Of a stretch of DNA of 64,000 nucleotides, positions 1-10,621 are shown piece by piece. Where the stretch lies: positions 29,972,158-30,036,157 of the forward strand of contig NC_035163.2 of the NCBI RefSeq assembly GCF_001659605.2, read 5' to 3'. Origin of the DNA: Manihot esculenta. Lineage: Eukaryota; Streptophyta; Magnoliopsida; Malpighiales; Euphorbiaceae. Each line of letters opens with the position of its first letter. The first letter of the stretch is position 1. The notes under the pieces are model-generated. The model was not told the origin of the DNA and did no database searches. It was given only the letters and a program-made list of their open reading frames with translations. The translations under genes and the position numbers were made by a program.

Positions 1-199
1 GGGGAGTGGATCTAAGTTGGGAGGATGTTCCTCCGGGCTGCAATGACCTGCCCCGGTTGAGCCTTATTGAGCAGGTGGGATTGCTTCGACTGACTTCTGT
101 TGAAAAGAAGTATGACGTCGAGAAGTGTATGTTCGTGTCTAATCTTAGGGATATCTGGGACACGGGTATAGTGCCTCGTCCAATGACTGTTTCTTTGTT

Positions 200-251
200 G
201 TAAATGATATTATAAAATGCGCTAATCCTTTATAGTTTCGTGTTTTTGCAG
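200..251 (+). other. Predicted short intron in Tat antisense ORF
   Basis: The stretch begins GTAAATG and ends TTTTTGCAG, and the coding-like frame continues after it. At 52 bp it is shorter than usual plant introns, so splicing is uncertain. Confidence 0.4.
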
Positions 252-1162
252 CTTCTGTCATTGAAATGGAAGAGATCAGGCATCCGAAGAACTTAGTCCT
301 GTCTTGGGATAATATGCATGCAATTTTCGATGCCTTTCGGGCTGGGCGTTCTGTGCCTGAGGTCGCTGCAGAGGTGGCTCAAGTTGCTTCTTCCAAGAAA
401 GTTAGCCGACCTCCTACCAAGGCTTCCTCTTGAGATCCTAAGCTGAGCTCTCGAGGCTCTAAGTCATCTCGGCCCTCTAGTCGTGGCAAGTCGGCCTTGA
501 CTATTAAGCCTATTGAAGAGTCTAAGTCTGCTCAAGGTTCTTCAGAGGGTGTGAGGGAAGTTTCTCTAGCCATTGTGGAGCGGACTGAGGTCGTTGAACA
601 GGCACAGTTGGGTCTTGCTCGTTCTTCTGAAGAGGTGGTAGGGGGAAAACTTAAGTCCCCCATTACCGAGGATGAGGAGGCCCCTGGGAAGGGAAAAGAG
701 ATCATCCTTGTGGAGGATGATGTCTTGGAGGCGCCTGCCAAGGATGCCCCTGCCCCTGTGGGGGTCAGGTCGGAGTCTGGAGACTCTGTAGGGAAAACTG
801 GGGACAAGCGTCCAGCGCCTCATGGAACACCTGCCCCTCCTGCCCGGAAGAAGCCCAGGGTTTCCCAAGGATCTTCTCCTGCCCTTCCTCCTATTGGGAA
901 GGGAAAAAATGTTCCTGTTGTGCCTCTATTGTCTTCTACTGACAACGACACTCTGAACGCAGCGGACATCACTTCTCAATCTCCGGCCAATGCCGTCGCC
1001 GAATTTCTTAGAGAACGGATGTTCGGCGGAGCTACAGAGGCCTCGGATCCATGCCTGCTTGCCCTTACTGGTTTTTTAGCCAGTTCTACCAAGGAGCAAG
1101 CGTCCTTCCGATCCCGATCTCGTGAAGAGCTTGGGAATACAATCAGGGAGATGCTTTTGATG

Positions 1163-1231
1163 GTAAATTATTTTTCTCTCTCTTTCGGTCTTCTTTATTT
1201 CTTTCTTTTGATGGTTGTCCTCCCTTACTAG
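1163..1231 (+). other. Predicted second intron in Tat antisense ORF
   Basis: It begins GTAAATTATT, has a T-rich body and ends CCCTTACTAG. It separates the Ser/Pro-rich part from the coiled-coil part, whose frame opens right after it. Confidence 0.45.
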
Positions 1232-2463
1232 GTGACGGGTCTTTTTATGGAGGTGGACGCTCGCGACCACTCCCTCCGGGAGTCCGTGGATCGCCGGATC
1301 GAAGAGGCGCGCCTGGAGGAGAATATATCTGCCACCAATGACGCCAGGGGCAATCTTATAGCTGCCCGGGAACATTCCCAGTCCCTCCAGGCGGAGTTGC
1401 ACTCTGCGTTGGAGGCCCTTAAAAGAGCTGAAGACAAAGCGGCTGAGGCATCGAAGCACACCAAATCCCTGGAAGCAGAGTTGTCTCGTACTCGCAGGGT
1501 TCTCCAGGAGTCTGATGAGAGGACAGCTAAGGTGGAAGTTCGTTGTGTAGAAGTTTTAAAGCAGCTGTCCTCTATGACAGCGGCTCTTCAGGAAAGAGAT
1601 GAGGCTGTAAGTCAAAGGGATGAAGTCCAGTGCCAATATGAAGCCTTAAAGGCTGATTCTGAAGGACTTCAAGTTCGCCTGAATGAGGTGAATGCTCAGA
1701 AGGAGAGGGCCTTAGCTCAGGTGGAAGTCCTTGAGCAGGAGCTGAGCACGAGCTGAGCACGAGCTCTAAACGTATCAGAGTCCTGGCTTCATCGGCGGAG
1801 GAGTCCCAACTTCGCCATCAACAGCTTAACCATGAAGTCAGGACTTTGGAACGTAAATGTTCAGCCCTGCTCAAGGTGGTGAAACATGCTTAAGGAAAGG
1901 TCCTGCTAGAACGCGAGAGGTGTCTAGCAGAATATCAGGAGTCGGAGGAGCTGAAAAGAAAGATTGAGCAGGCCTGTGAAGCTCACCTTCAGGACTACAA
2001 GGATTCTCCTGAGTTGAAGGCATTTGTAGCTGAGGCCTGTGAAACACATCTTGACGAATATCTAGCCTCTGCAGACATGAAAGCTGTTGTTCTTCGGAAA
2101 GCCTTCCGCATGTATGTAACTGGTTACAATCGCGGTATAAGAGAGGCTAGGCATGCTCCTGATACTCCTCTGGTAAAGCTTCGTATGGCTGAAGTGGACT
2201 CCGATGGTGAGCCGGTGTTGTATGGAGAAGATGATTTCCCTATGCCTAGAGGGGACTGTCGTGTCGGAGGTCCGTCGGCTGTATCTTCTGAAGAAGAATC
2301 CGAGTCGGATGGGGAGGACCTGGGAGCCCTTGAGTCTGAAAAAGGCGACCCCGAATCTGGAGGGGAGGACCTCAATCCAGGGTTGGAGATTGCCCCTGTT
2401 GTTGATACTAAGACATTTGACCCAAAGGATGCCGGGCTTCCTCCAGATACAGTTGTAAATAAA

Positions 2464-4600
2464 TGTAACGACCCCAAAATGGACCGTCACCGGCGCTAGG
2501 ATTCAGGTCGGCTTAAGGCCGCCAGAACCCGTAGCAAGCCTGCAATACTCTCTGTGTACCTGTAAAACTCATACATGATACCTTTTCTGTGAAAATAAAA
2601 ACTCTTTGCTGAACCAAGGCTTAACCTGTGCATGCACTATCTCTGTACTCTGTACTCTGTACTCTGTACCCCTGACTAGAGCTTGCTCTAGATGGGTTAA
2701 CTCATGCCTGTTAAGCCTGGTTATAAAACATATATACATATACAGATCATGTATGTAACAAAAGCTTTACAACACAATACAATACAACTAAGGCAAGCAC
2801 AACTCTAACGTTATACACAACTATAACATCTCTTTACAATTTACATGTCCACTCTATACTATTACAAGCTCTTTTACTCTTTCTTCACTTTGCTGAACTG
2901 TCCCTGTACACTGACCACTGAACCTGCAAAACTGGGGTTAAGGGAGTGGGATGAGCTCTATAGCCCAGTGAGTAGAATAATAAAATCAGTCATAACATAT
3001 GATCTCATGGAATGCGTCATAACACAGACAAGCCACATCAAGAGTAAACCTGTCACCACATAGCCTCAGTAACTTCCGTGCCAGGGCGTAGAATCGAACA
3101 CCTGGTCTTCCTGTCATATATGTATATGTGTATAACACCTCTGTACTTACCATTGCCAGGGCATAGTCAAAGGCTCCTGGTCTTTACTATACCTGCCAGG
3201 GCGTAGTCAAAGGCTCTTGGTCTTAACTCAGAGACTATTGGATCATTCAACATTTACTCACACCAACAATTAACAATGCAATGCAACATATTCGTGAATA
3301 CTAATGCAGTCAACCTATTTGCATAATCATGATGCATGAGATATGCTAAAACATTCCATTGTTTCATTAAAAGCACTAAGTTTAGTTCCACTCACCTCTG
3401 GCTCTGGACTGACTCTGCAGGTTCAGTAAACTCTGGAGCAGTACTCACTGCTGCTCTCTCTGGTTCCTCTGGTCTGTATAAACACATAAAGACGTAAATG
3501 AGGGACCAAACTAACTCTATTGAACTACCCAAGAATCCCTTTAATCTTACTCTAAAGCTCATGCAAAACATACAAAAGAAAAGCTGGACAGAACACTTTC
3601 GGCGGCGGGTTCGGCGGCCGAATGTCCTCTCCAGAGACGAAACTCAAGCACCTTCGGCGGCACCTTCGGCGGCCGAATCCCCCAAACAGAGCCGAACATG
3701 CAAAAACACTCAAGGGCAAGCTGTGGCAACCAAGCCACCATGCAGGAGGTTCGGCGGCCGAATGAACTTTCGGCTGCCGAACCTGAGTTCATCCAGAACT
3801 TAGCTTCAACGGCAAACCATCTCCTTCCCTTCAACATCTCCAAACATGTATACTTCAACTAGTCAACACACATATACTCAAGTATATGTTCACAGGGGTC
3901 CAAAACTATCTAATAACCCCAAACAACAAAACAAACATAACACATAAACATGTATACATGCATAAATCATCAAAACTACCATTAATAACTTAAGTATGCA
4001 TCTCTTTCCTTTAACCCCATAAAACCTTCAAAAACCATATAAACAGGTTCTAGATCTTCCCTTACCTCTGTAAACAGGAAGATACACGTACTGAACAAGG
4101 GAAACGGATCAACTTCTCTTCAACCTCTCAAAACCTCAAAAACGTAGCTTGAGTTCTCTCAACTTTCAACACCTTTGCAAACACCTCAACCTTCTGTATA
4201 ATCAACCAAAACATGTGCAGATGAGTCATGAGAGACGTGGCCTATTCCATGGCAAGAATCTGAGGCCAACATCTGTCAAAATCCATGACTCAGCTGACCA
4301 GCCAACTCAGCTTCGGCTGCCCAATCGCATGCAAAACCATGCAACATTCGGGGGCCGAACTTAAACTTCGGAAGCCGAACCTTGAGCACTTTCGGCGGCC
4401 GAACTTACCTTCGGCGGCCGAACTTGGCTCAACTGCCTTAGGTCATTTCAACTCAAAACTCACTTCCATTAACCTTAACACATCAACACAAATCACACCA
4501 CTTAGTACAACATAAATCCTACCTGTTTTATAGAATTCCGACACCCTGGATTCCACCAGACAACAGGAATTCCGGTGCCGGACTCTAGCCGGATATTACA
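2464..4600 (-). repeat. Tekay-A 3' LTR (2137 bp)
   Basis: It begins TGTAACGACC and ends GGATATTACA, matching 19555-21719 with about 11 base differences by eye and a 28-bp length difference. It contains four copies of the heptamer CTCTGTA (2641-2668), three variants of a roughly 37-bp motif around GCCAGGGCGTAG (about 3080-3230), and several TTCGGCGGCCGAA-type quasi-palindromes (about 3600-3785 and 4310-4430). The ORFs across the palindromes are by-products of that repeat, not genes. Confidence 0.95.
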
Positions 4601-4614
4601 TTCTCCCCCCCCTT
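4601..4614 (-). other. Tekay-A polypurine tract
   Basis: On the minus strand this reads AAGGGGGGGGAGAA directly against the 3' LTR. This is the position and composition of the plus-strand primer of an LTR retrotransposon. Confidence 0.9.
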
Positions 4615-4669
4615 AAGAACATTCGTCCTCGGATGTTCCTAAACACACAAATAAAGGAGGAAACTCACC

Positions 4670-5725
4670 TCAAAACAGATGTGGATACTGCTGAAGCATA
4701 GACTCCCGCGTCTCCCACGTGCACTCTTCTAGGTTATGGTGGTTCCACAAAACTTTCACCATCGGAATCTCCTTGTTCCTTAGCTGTCTGATCTGTGTGT
4801 CCAGAATCCGTACTGGCTGCTCTACATAAGTGAGATCCCCTAGAATCTCCACATCAGGCTCACTAATAACCTGATCCGGATCTGACACAAATTTCCGTAG
4901 CATAGAAACATGAAACACCGGGTGAATCCTCTCCATAGAAGCAGGCAAATCTAGCTTATACGACACATTTCCGATCCTCTGCAAAATCTCAAAGGGTCCA
5001 ATGTACCGTGGCGCTAACTTACCCTTCTTCCCAAAACGAACCACTCCTTTCATTGGAGACACTTTCAGCAATACCATACTACCCTCTTGGAATTCTAACT
5101 GTTTCCTGCGAACGTCTGCATAACTTTTCTGTCTACTCTGCGCTGTCCTGATTCTATCTCTGATCACGGGCACTACGCGACTAGTAATCTCCACTAACTC
5201 TGGCCCTGCAAGAGCCGTCTCTCCTATCTCTTCCCAACAAACAGGGGATCTGCACTTCTTCCCATACAAAGCTTCATAAGGAGCCATCCCAATGCTAGCA
5301 TGATGGCTGTTATTGTAGGCAAACTCCACCAAAGGTAGATGCTGCCTCCAAGAACCGCCAAAGTCTAACACACACATTCTGAGCATATCCTCTATGGTCT
5401 GGATGGTCCTCTCTGACTGTCCATCAGTCTGTGGGTGGAAAGCAGTGCTAAAATCTAATCTTGTGCCCAACGCACTCTGCAGACTTCGCCAAAATCTGGA
5501 GGTGAACTGTGGTCCTCTGTCTGAAACTATAGACACTGGAACCCCATGCAATCTCACTATCTCATCCAGATAGACTTGTGCCAACTTATCCACAGAATAG
5601 TTACTCCGAACTGGAAGAAAATGAGCAGATTTTGTGAGTCTGTCCACAATCACCCATATAGAGTTTATCCTGTTGGATGCTGCTGGTAAACCCACTACAA
5701 AATCCATGGCTATGTTCTCCCATTT
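4670..5725 (-). pseudogene. Tekay-A gag-pol, 3' part: integrase core, C-terminus and chromodomain
   Basis: This is the downstream half of the Tekay-A polyprotein gene, separated from its upstream half (15468-19330) by Tekay-B. It opens in the integrase core (MDFVVGLP) and shows the catalytic pattern: Asp of the [10 protein letters not shown] segment, Asp of SDRGPQFTS and Glu of GQSERTIQT. It then shows the integrase C-terminal GPFEIL and HPVFHVSMLR segments and a chromodomain (VLWNHHNLEECTWE) near the end, stopping at HLF. Chromodomains steer chromovirus integration to marked chromatin. The frame is intact. Lengths of the two halves, counting the duplicated 5 bp once, sum to a multiple of three (4914 nt), so the gene was open when Tekay-B inserted. 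It is broken now only by that insertion. Confidence 0.92.
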
Positions 5726-7912
5726 TGTAATACCCGGCTAGACTCCGGTATCGGAATTCCTACCGTCCGGTGGAATCTCGGATGTCGGAGACCTCTAGAA
5801 GGGTAGAACCATGTTTTATAAAAATGTTTTCATGCATTTTAAATGATTTTAAGTGTGAATTAAATGAGTTTTTGCATGAAAATAGCATTGGAGGAAAACC
5901 CAGGTTCGGCCGCCGAAAGCCAAGTTCGGTCGCCGAACATGCATGCGTTTTGGAGGCACGTTAGGCCCCCGAAAGCATGAGTTAGGGAAGTTCAAGTTCG
6001 GCCGCCGAAAGTCAAGTTCGGCCGCCGAACATTGCATGGATGCGGAGGCACTTTCGGCCCTCGAACGTGGCCTGGCCAGCCACCTATAAATGGGGCACTT
6101 AGCCGAAATGGGCGAGCTTTCTCCCATTTTCGGCCACAGCAAGCTTCCGACCTTCCCTTTGCAACTCTTGTGTTCTTCCTCCAAATCTCTTCCATTTTTC
6201 TTGAGTTTTAAACTCATATTGCAAGTTTTGAACATTTAAACCAAGTTTTGGAGCTTTGGGAACTCAGGAGCTCATTTTCGTGGGTCTCCAAGTTTAGGTC
6301 GTCTCTCTCTCGATCTTCAAGAGGTAAGAGCCGATCTTAAGCTCCTTATGTGTTTTAAGTAAGTTTTATGCAAGATTTATGGGTAGAAATGCATGTTAGG
6401 TTATATGTTGAACCTATGGGTTTTTTATGACTTTTTGAACAATGTAGCTTGATTGTGTGTGATTGAAGTGTTGTAGATGGGGTATATGCATGTTTGAGGC
6501 CCCTAGGAACTTGTATGCATGCTTTGGTTGAAAAATATGCATGTTTGGAAGGTTTGGAGGCGAAATGTGCAAAGGGAGCCAAGTTTCTGCCCTTTGGCAG
6601 AAACCAGGTTCGGCAGCCGAAGGTACTTTCGGCCGCCGAACATGGCTGGGGAGGCAGGCCTTTCGGCTGCCGAAGTTGCCCCCGAAGAGAGACTTTCGTC
6701 TCTGTCTGGCACTTTCGGCCGCCGAAGGTGCCGCCGAACCTACCTGAGTTTCGTCTCTGTCTGGGACTTTCGGCCGCCGAAGGTGCTGCCGAAAGTGCCC
6801 TGTTCAGCCATTTCATGCATATTTTCATGTGATGTTTTCATGATATTTTAGGGGGGGTTTTGGGGGATATATTAGAGTTATGTTTATGTATGTTTGGTCC
6901 CTCATTGGAGTCCACCTGTGTAGGTTCGGACCCGAGGAACCAAGGACCCCAGCAGTGAGCCAGCTGCTACAGAGTTTGTCAGAGTCAGCCAGAGGTGAGT
7001 GGAACTAAACTTAACCTTTTAAATTAAGAAATGAAATGCTTTTATCATGCTTCATGCATCATGATCATATTATAGGTTGTTTGCATTAGAATTCACGAAT
7101 ATGTCGCATTGCATTGTTGTGATAGATGATAGTGGATGGACATTAGGATGATTCATTAGCCTTCTGAATACGAAGTCCTGTGGTGCCCATAATAGGGCCG
7201 GACAATAACTCCGAGTACGAAGTCCTGTAGTGCCCATAATAGGGCCGGGCAATACGAAGTCCTGTGGTGCCCATAATAGGGCCGGGCATGGAGTTGAGGG
7301 ATTTTTGAATCAGTCCATCCGTGGTGTGATTTGTTTGCGCAGTGACGCATTTCATGATAGCATGTTTTAAATATTCTTTTTATAGTTCTACTCACTGGGC
7401 ATCTAGCTCACCCCTCTCCCCTAACCCCCAGGTTTGCAGGTACGGGATAGATAGAGAAGGCAAGAAGAGAAAAAGTCATATGCATGTAATAGTTAGATTG
7501 TGGACATGACAATTGTATTATGATGAAATGTAAAAAGATTCAGTATGTTATGTAATGAGGTTATTGAGGATAGAGTTGTGCTTGACCATAGTATATTGTT
7601 AATCCCTTTTGTATGTACATGATCTTATGTTATGATGTTTATGTAAACTAACTCAACACAGGTTGTTTTGCCTTTAAGGCTTGATGAGATCCCACAGAGG
7701 GACTATGTTATGTATATGTTCAGAGTATGCACAGGTTGAGTTAGTTGGTGACAGTATGTATGAAGAAAAGTTTTAATTTTTATGCATGTTGTTGATCATG
7801 TATGGGATTATACGGGTTCACAGGTTTTATGTCAGGCTTGCTACGGGTCCCGGCGGCCTTAAGTCGACCCGGATCCTAGCGCCGGTAGCGGTCCGATTTT
7901 CGGGGCGTTACA
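5726..7912 (+). repeat. Tekay-B 5' LTR (2187 bp)
   Basis: It starts TGTAATACCCGG and ends GGGGCGTTACA. Its parts are an upstream cluster of TTCGGCCGCCGAA-type sites (about 5904-6066), a TATA box (6085-6090), a second cluster of these sites (about 6608-6800), and three copies of a roughly 37-bp motif TACGAAGTCCTGTGGTGCCC (about 7170-7290) that recur in the 3' LTR. No protein is encoded; ORFs here are repeat artefacts. Confidence 0.96.
6085..6090 (+). promoter_or_regulatory. TATA box of Tekay-B 5' LTR
   Basis: TATAAA lies in the context GCCACCTATAAATGG, just downstream of the first cluster of GCC-type palindromes. The same context recurs in the 3' LTR (13640-13645) and on the minus strand in the LTR fragment at 42520-42525, so it is conserved between LTR subtypes. 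Its use as the transcription start signal is inferred. Confidence 0.65.
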
Positions 7913-7915
7913 GAG

Positions 7916-7929
7916 TGGTATCAGAGCCC
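7916..7929 (+). other. Tekay-B primer binding site (initiator Met tRNA)
   Basis: TGGTATCAGAGCCC begins three bases after the LTR end. It is the standard complement of the 3' end of plant initiator methionine tRNA used by Tekay-type elements. Confidence 0.92.
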
Positions 7930-8185
7930 TAGGTTCATATGGTCGGACCTAGAGTGTCGGGCTCATAGATGTCATAGAAGGTCAAGCACAATAGGAAAAG
8001 ATCATGTCCACTAGGATAGGATGTGGAGTCCTGTCTTGCATGATGATGTGAAATGCCATGATTATATGCATGTGCATTAATGATATGCTATGATATGTGA
8101 TGTATGTGATGCGGGTTCATGTGTGCCCACATGAACCATATGATGCTAATGTTTGTGCTATGTGTACTGTTTTTCAGAAAACAGG

Positions 8186-10621
8186 ATGAGGGGAACTCGT
8201 CGATCAGCAAGATTGACTGGAGTACCACCTGAGGATGAGGGCATGAGCGCCCGTCCTCCAGCATTGCCTAGGGCAATGTCTAGCAGGTCCAACAGGGACA
8301 GAGTAGCAAGAGACCCTAGAAGGTCTCTGGATCTGGGTAGGAGCAGATCAGTCAGAGGGACAGTTCAGGGAGGAGCGTCAGAGGATATGGGGGATGATAT
8401 GGACGTAGAACAGAGGAGGGATGGCAGTTTGGGAGTCAATATGTCAGAAGAAGGAATGGGAGAGTCCCAAGGAGGCACTCAGGCCTCGGGATTTGTACAG
8501 CCACCTCACTACCCACATTTCTCACAACATCCCGGGTATTCGATGGGAGGTACATCGGATTACCCTAGTTTCACCCCTTATCCCACACAGATGCCATACC
8601 CACCATACTACCCACCATACTCTCAGTACCCAATGTATCCACCTCCACCCTACTATCCAAGTCCAGCAAACCCTACCTCAGAAAATGTCGCACCACCTCC
8701 ACCACCTGCAGAACCAGCAACCCCAGTTGTTCAGCCACCTAGACCTAGCTCAGCTAGTAGGAGCAAGGTTAAGATGACCGACTACATGAAATTGGGTGCT
8801 CCCCAGTATGAAAAAGGGGATGACCCATTTGTGTATCTTGAGAAGGTCAAGACTATTACAGAGGAGTTAGGGGCTGATGACAGTAGAGCCATTCAGATGG
8901 CCGGGTTCACGCTTAAGTGCAAGAAGGCACGAGAGTGGTTCAAGAATTATGTGAACCCGAGAGTGGACAGCATGACTTGGGAAGAGTTTGCAAACGAGTT
9001 TGCAGGATGGGCTTTTCCCAATAGTTCAAGGGAGCTGAAGATGATAGAGTTTGAACAGTTGAGGCAGACGGATGAAATGGGTGTGGAGGAGTTCACCGAC
9101 AGATTTATGGAGCTGTTGCCTTTTTCTGGGCAGAGTCTGGACACAGATTCAAAGAGGTCAAGGAGGTATGTCATGAAACTTCATTCCAGGTATTCCTCCT
9201 TGATCCAGTCAGTGGACAGAGAGAGTTTTCATGCCATAGTAGACATGGCCAGGAAAATGGAGGCCAGTGCCATCGTTCAGGGGACAGTTAAGCAGTCAGT
9301 GGCACAGTCTTCCGGTTCTAAAACTCCGGGTGGGGGAAGGTTAGATCCCTCTACCCTGAGTGCAGTAGCTTCAGGCAGTAAGAGATGGGTTAAGCCCAAG
9401 GGTAAGAAGAATAAGTTCTGGAATAAAGTCAAGTCCAGTCTGGGATTTGGGAGTGGCTCAAGCTCTGGTGCTGATAATGTAGTTTGTGCGAGGTGTGGTA
9501 GACCACACAAGGGAGTATGTCGGTTTGGGACTACAGCCTGTTTTAGATGTGGTCAGGAGGGGCATATAGCTCGAGATTGTCCAAGAGCGGCCCCGATGGC
9601 TCAGTCCCAGCAGACAGCTTCAGGCAGTGTAGCGCAGCCAGCAGCTCCAGCCATGACTCAGGCCAGTGGCAGAGGCAGAGGGAGAGGAGCAGCCTCTTCT
9701 TTAGCGGGTTTCAGAGGTGAAGGTCCGTCAGCCCCAGCACGGATCTTCACAATGACACAGCAGGAGGCAGACGCATCCAACACTGTGGTGGCAGGTAATC
9801 TCGTCATAGGTTGTTCGGATGTTTATGCATTGATGGACCCTGGTGCATCTCATTCTTTTATTGCTCCGAGAGCCGTGGGGAGGTTAGGTCTGATGACTTC
9901 TGGGTTAGAGTGTCCTCTCTGGGTCAGTGGACCCAAGTGTGATCCATCTGTGGCAGAGTCAGTCTGCCAGTGTAGTCCTGTATTTGTTGAGGGAAGATGC
10001 TTGTCCGCCGACCTGGTGGTTCTAGATTTGACAGATTTTGATGTCATTCTAGGGATGGACTGGTTATCTACCCATGGTGCTACCTTGGACTGCAGGGACA
10101 AGGTAGTCAGGTTCAGAGGTCAGGATGGGTCTGAGGTTGTCTTCAGAGGAGACAGGAGGGGTACACCTAGAGGTCTGATATCAGCTCTTCAGGCTCGTAG
10201 GTTGCTCAGGAGGGGATGTCAGGGGTATTTGGCTCATGTGAGAGAGCTTAATAGTCAGGTTAGAGAGCCCGCCTCGGTGCCAGTGGTTAGGGAGTTCTTA
10301 GATGTGTTCCCAGACGAGCTACCAGGTTTACCACCTGCTAGGGAGATAGAGTTCGAGATAGAACTAATGCCTGGAACCCGACCGATCTCTATCCCTCCCT
10401 ACAGGATGGCACCAGCAGAATTGAAAGAGTTGAAGGAGCAGTTGCAGGAGCTGGTAGACAAGGGCTTCATCCGACCGAGTACCTCACCCTGGGGTGCTCC
10501 AGTTTTGTTTGTGAGAAAGAAGGATGGATCCCTTAGACTTTGTATCGACTACAGACAGTTGAACAAAGTCACTACTAAGAACAAGTACCCATTGCCAAGG
10601 ATCGACGATCTATTCAACTAG
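8186..10621 (+). pseudogene. Tekay-B gag-protease-RT, first segment, ended by a nonsense codon
   Basis: The start chosen is ATG 8186 ([10 protein letters not shown]), which matches the start of Tekay-A; an earlier in-frame ATG at 8153 is not shared. The 811-residue segment has a Pro/Tyr-rich linker (about residues 105-190), the gag capsid-like domain (about 195-360) and a double zinc motif ([12 protein letters not shown], then [14 protein letters not shown], about 431-465). The aspartic protease motif [11 protein letters not shown] is near residue 550, followed by the start of reverse transcriptase ([13 protein letters not shown]). It stops at TAG 10619-10621, where Tekay-A has a Gln codon. 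CAG to TAG is a C-to-T change in a CHG context. The same frame stays open downstream. Confidence 0.93.

Larger units (their letters stand above)
1..2463 (+). pseudogene. Antisense extra ORF (aORF) of the Tat element, broken
   Basis: This reading frame is transcribed opposite to gag-pol. It reads through 6-199, a likely 52-bp GT-AG intron (200-251), then 252-1162, a likely 69-bp GT-AG intron (1163-1231), then 1232-2463. The middle part is rich in Ser/Pro/Glu with basic patches; 1232-1890 is a long Glu/Arg/Lys/Ala-rich stretch typical of a coiled coil; the end is acidic. Breaks are a TGA at 431-433 (likely from CGA), an 11-bp tandem duplication at about 1741-1763 that shifts the frame, and a TAA at 1891-1893. 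The C-terminus was cut off by insertion of Tekay-A; the same frame resumes at 21725 and stops at 21800-21802. Its function is unknown. Such antisense ORFs are known in Tat elements, and some plant annotations call them plant-transposon-like proteins. Both introns are inferred from splice-site motifs only. Confidence 0.65.

Noticed and set aside
2204..2499. Extension of the antisense ORF into 2464-2499
   Set aside because: These bases belong to the Tekay-A LTR; the native frame continues at 21725.
2641..2668. Tandem short repeats considered as a CRISPR array
   Set aside because: There are no spacers between units, the unit is seven bases, and the genome is a plant's.
3498..4515. Many ORFs of 60-157 codons rich in RRPN, FGGRT or SAAE, here and at 5849-6851, 13404-14406, 20617-21634, 30312-30652 and 41689-42698
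   Set aside because: They are translations of the TTCGGCGGCCGAA palindromes inside LTRs, occur on both strands, and show no protein family features.
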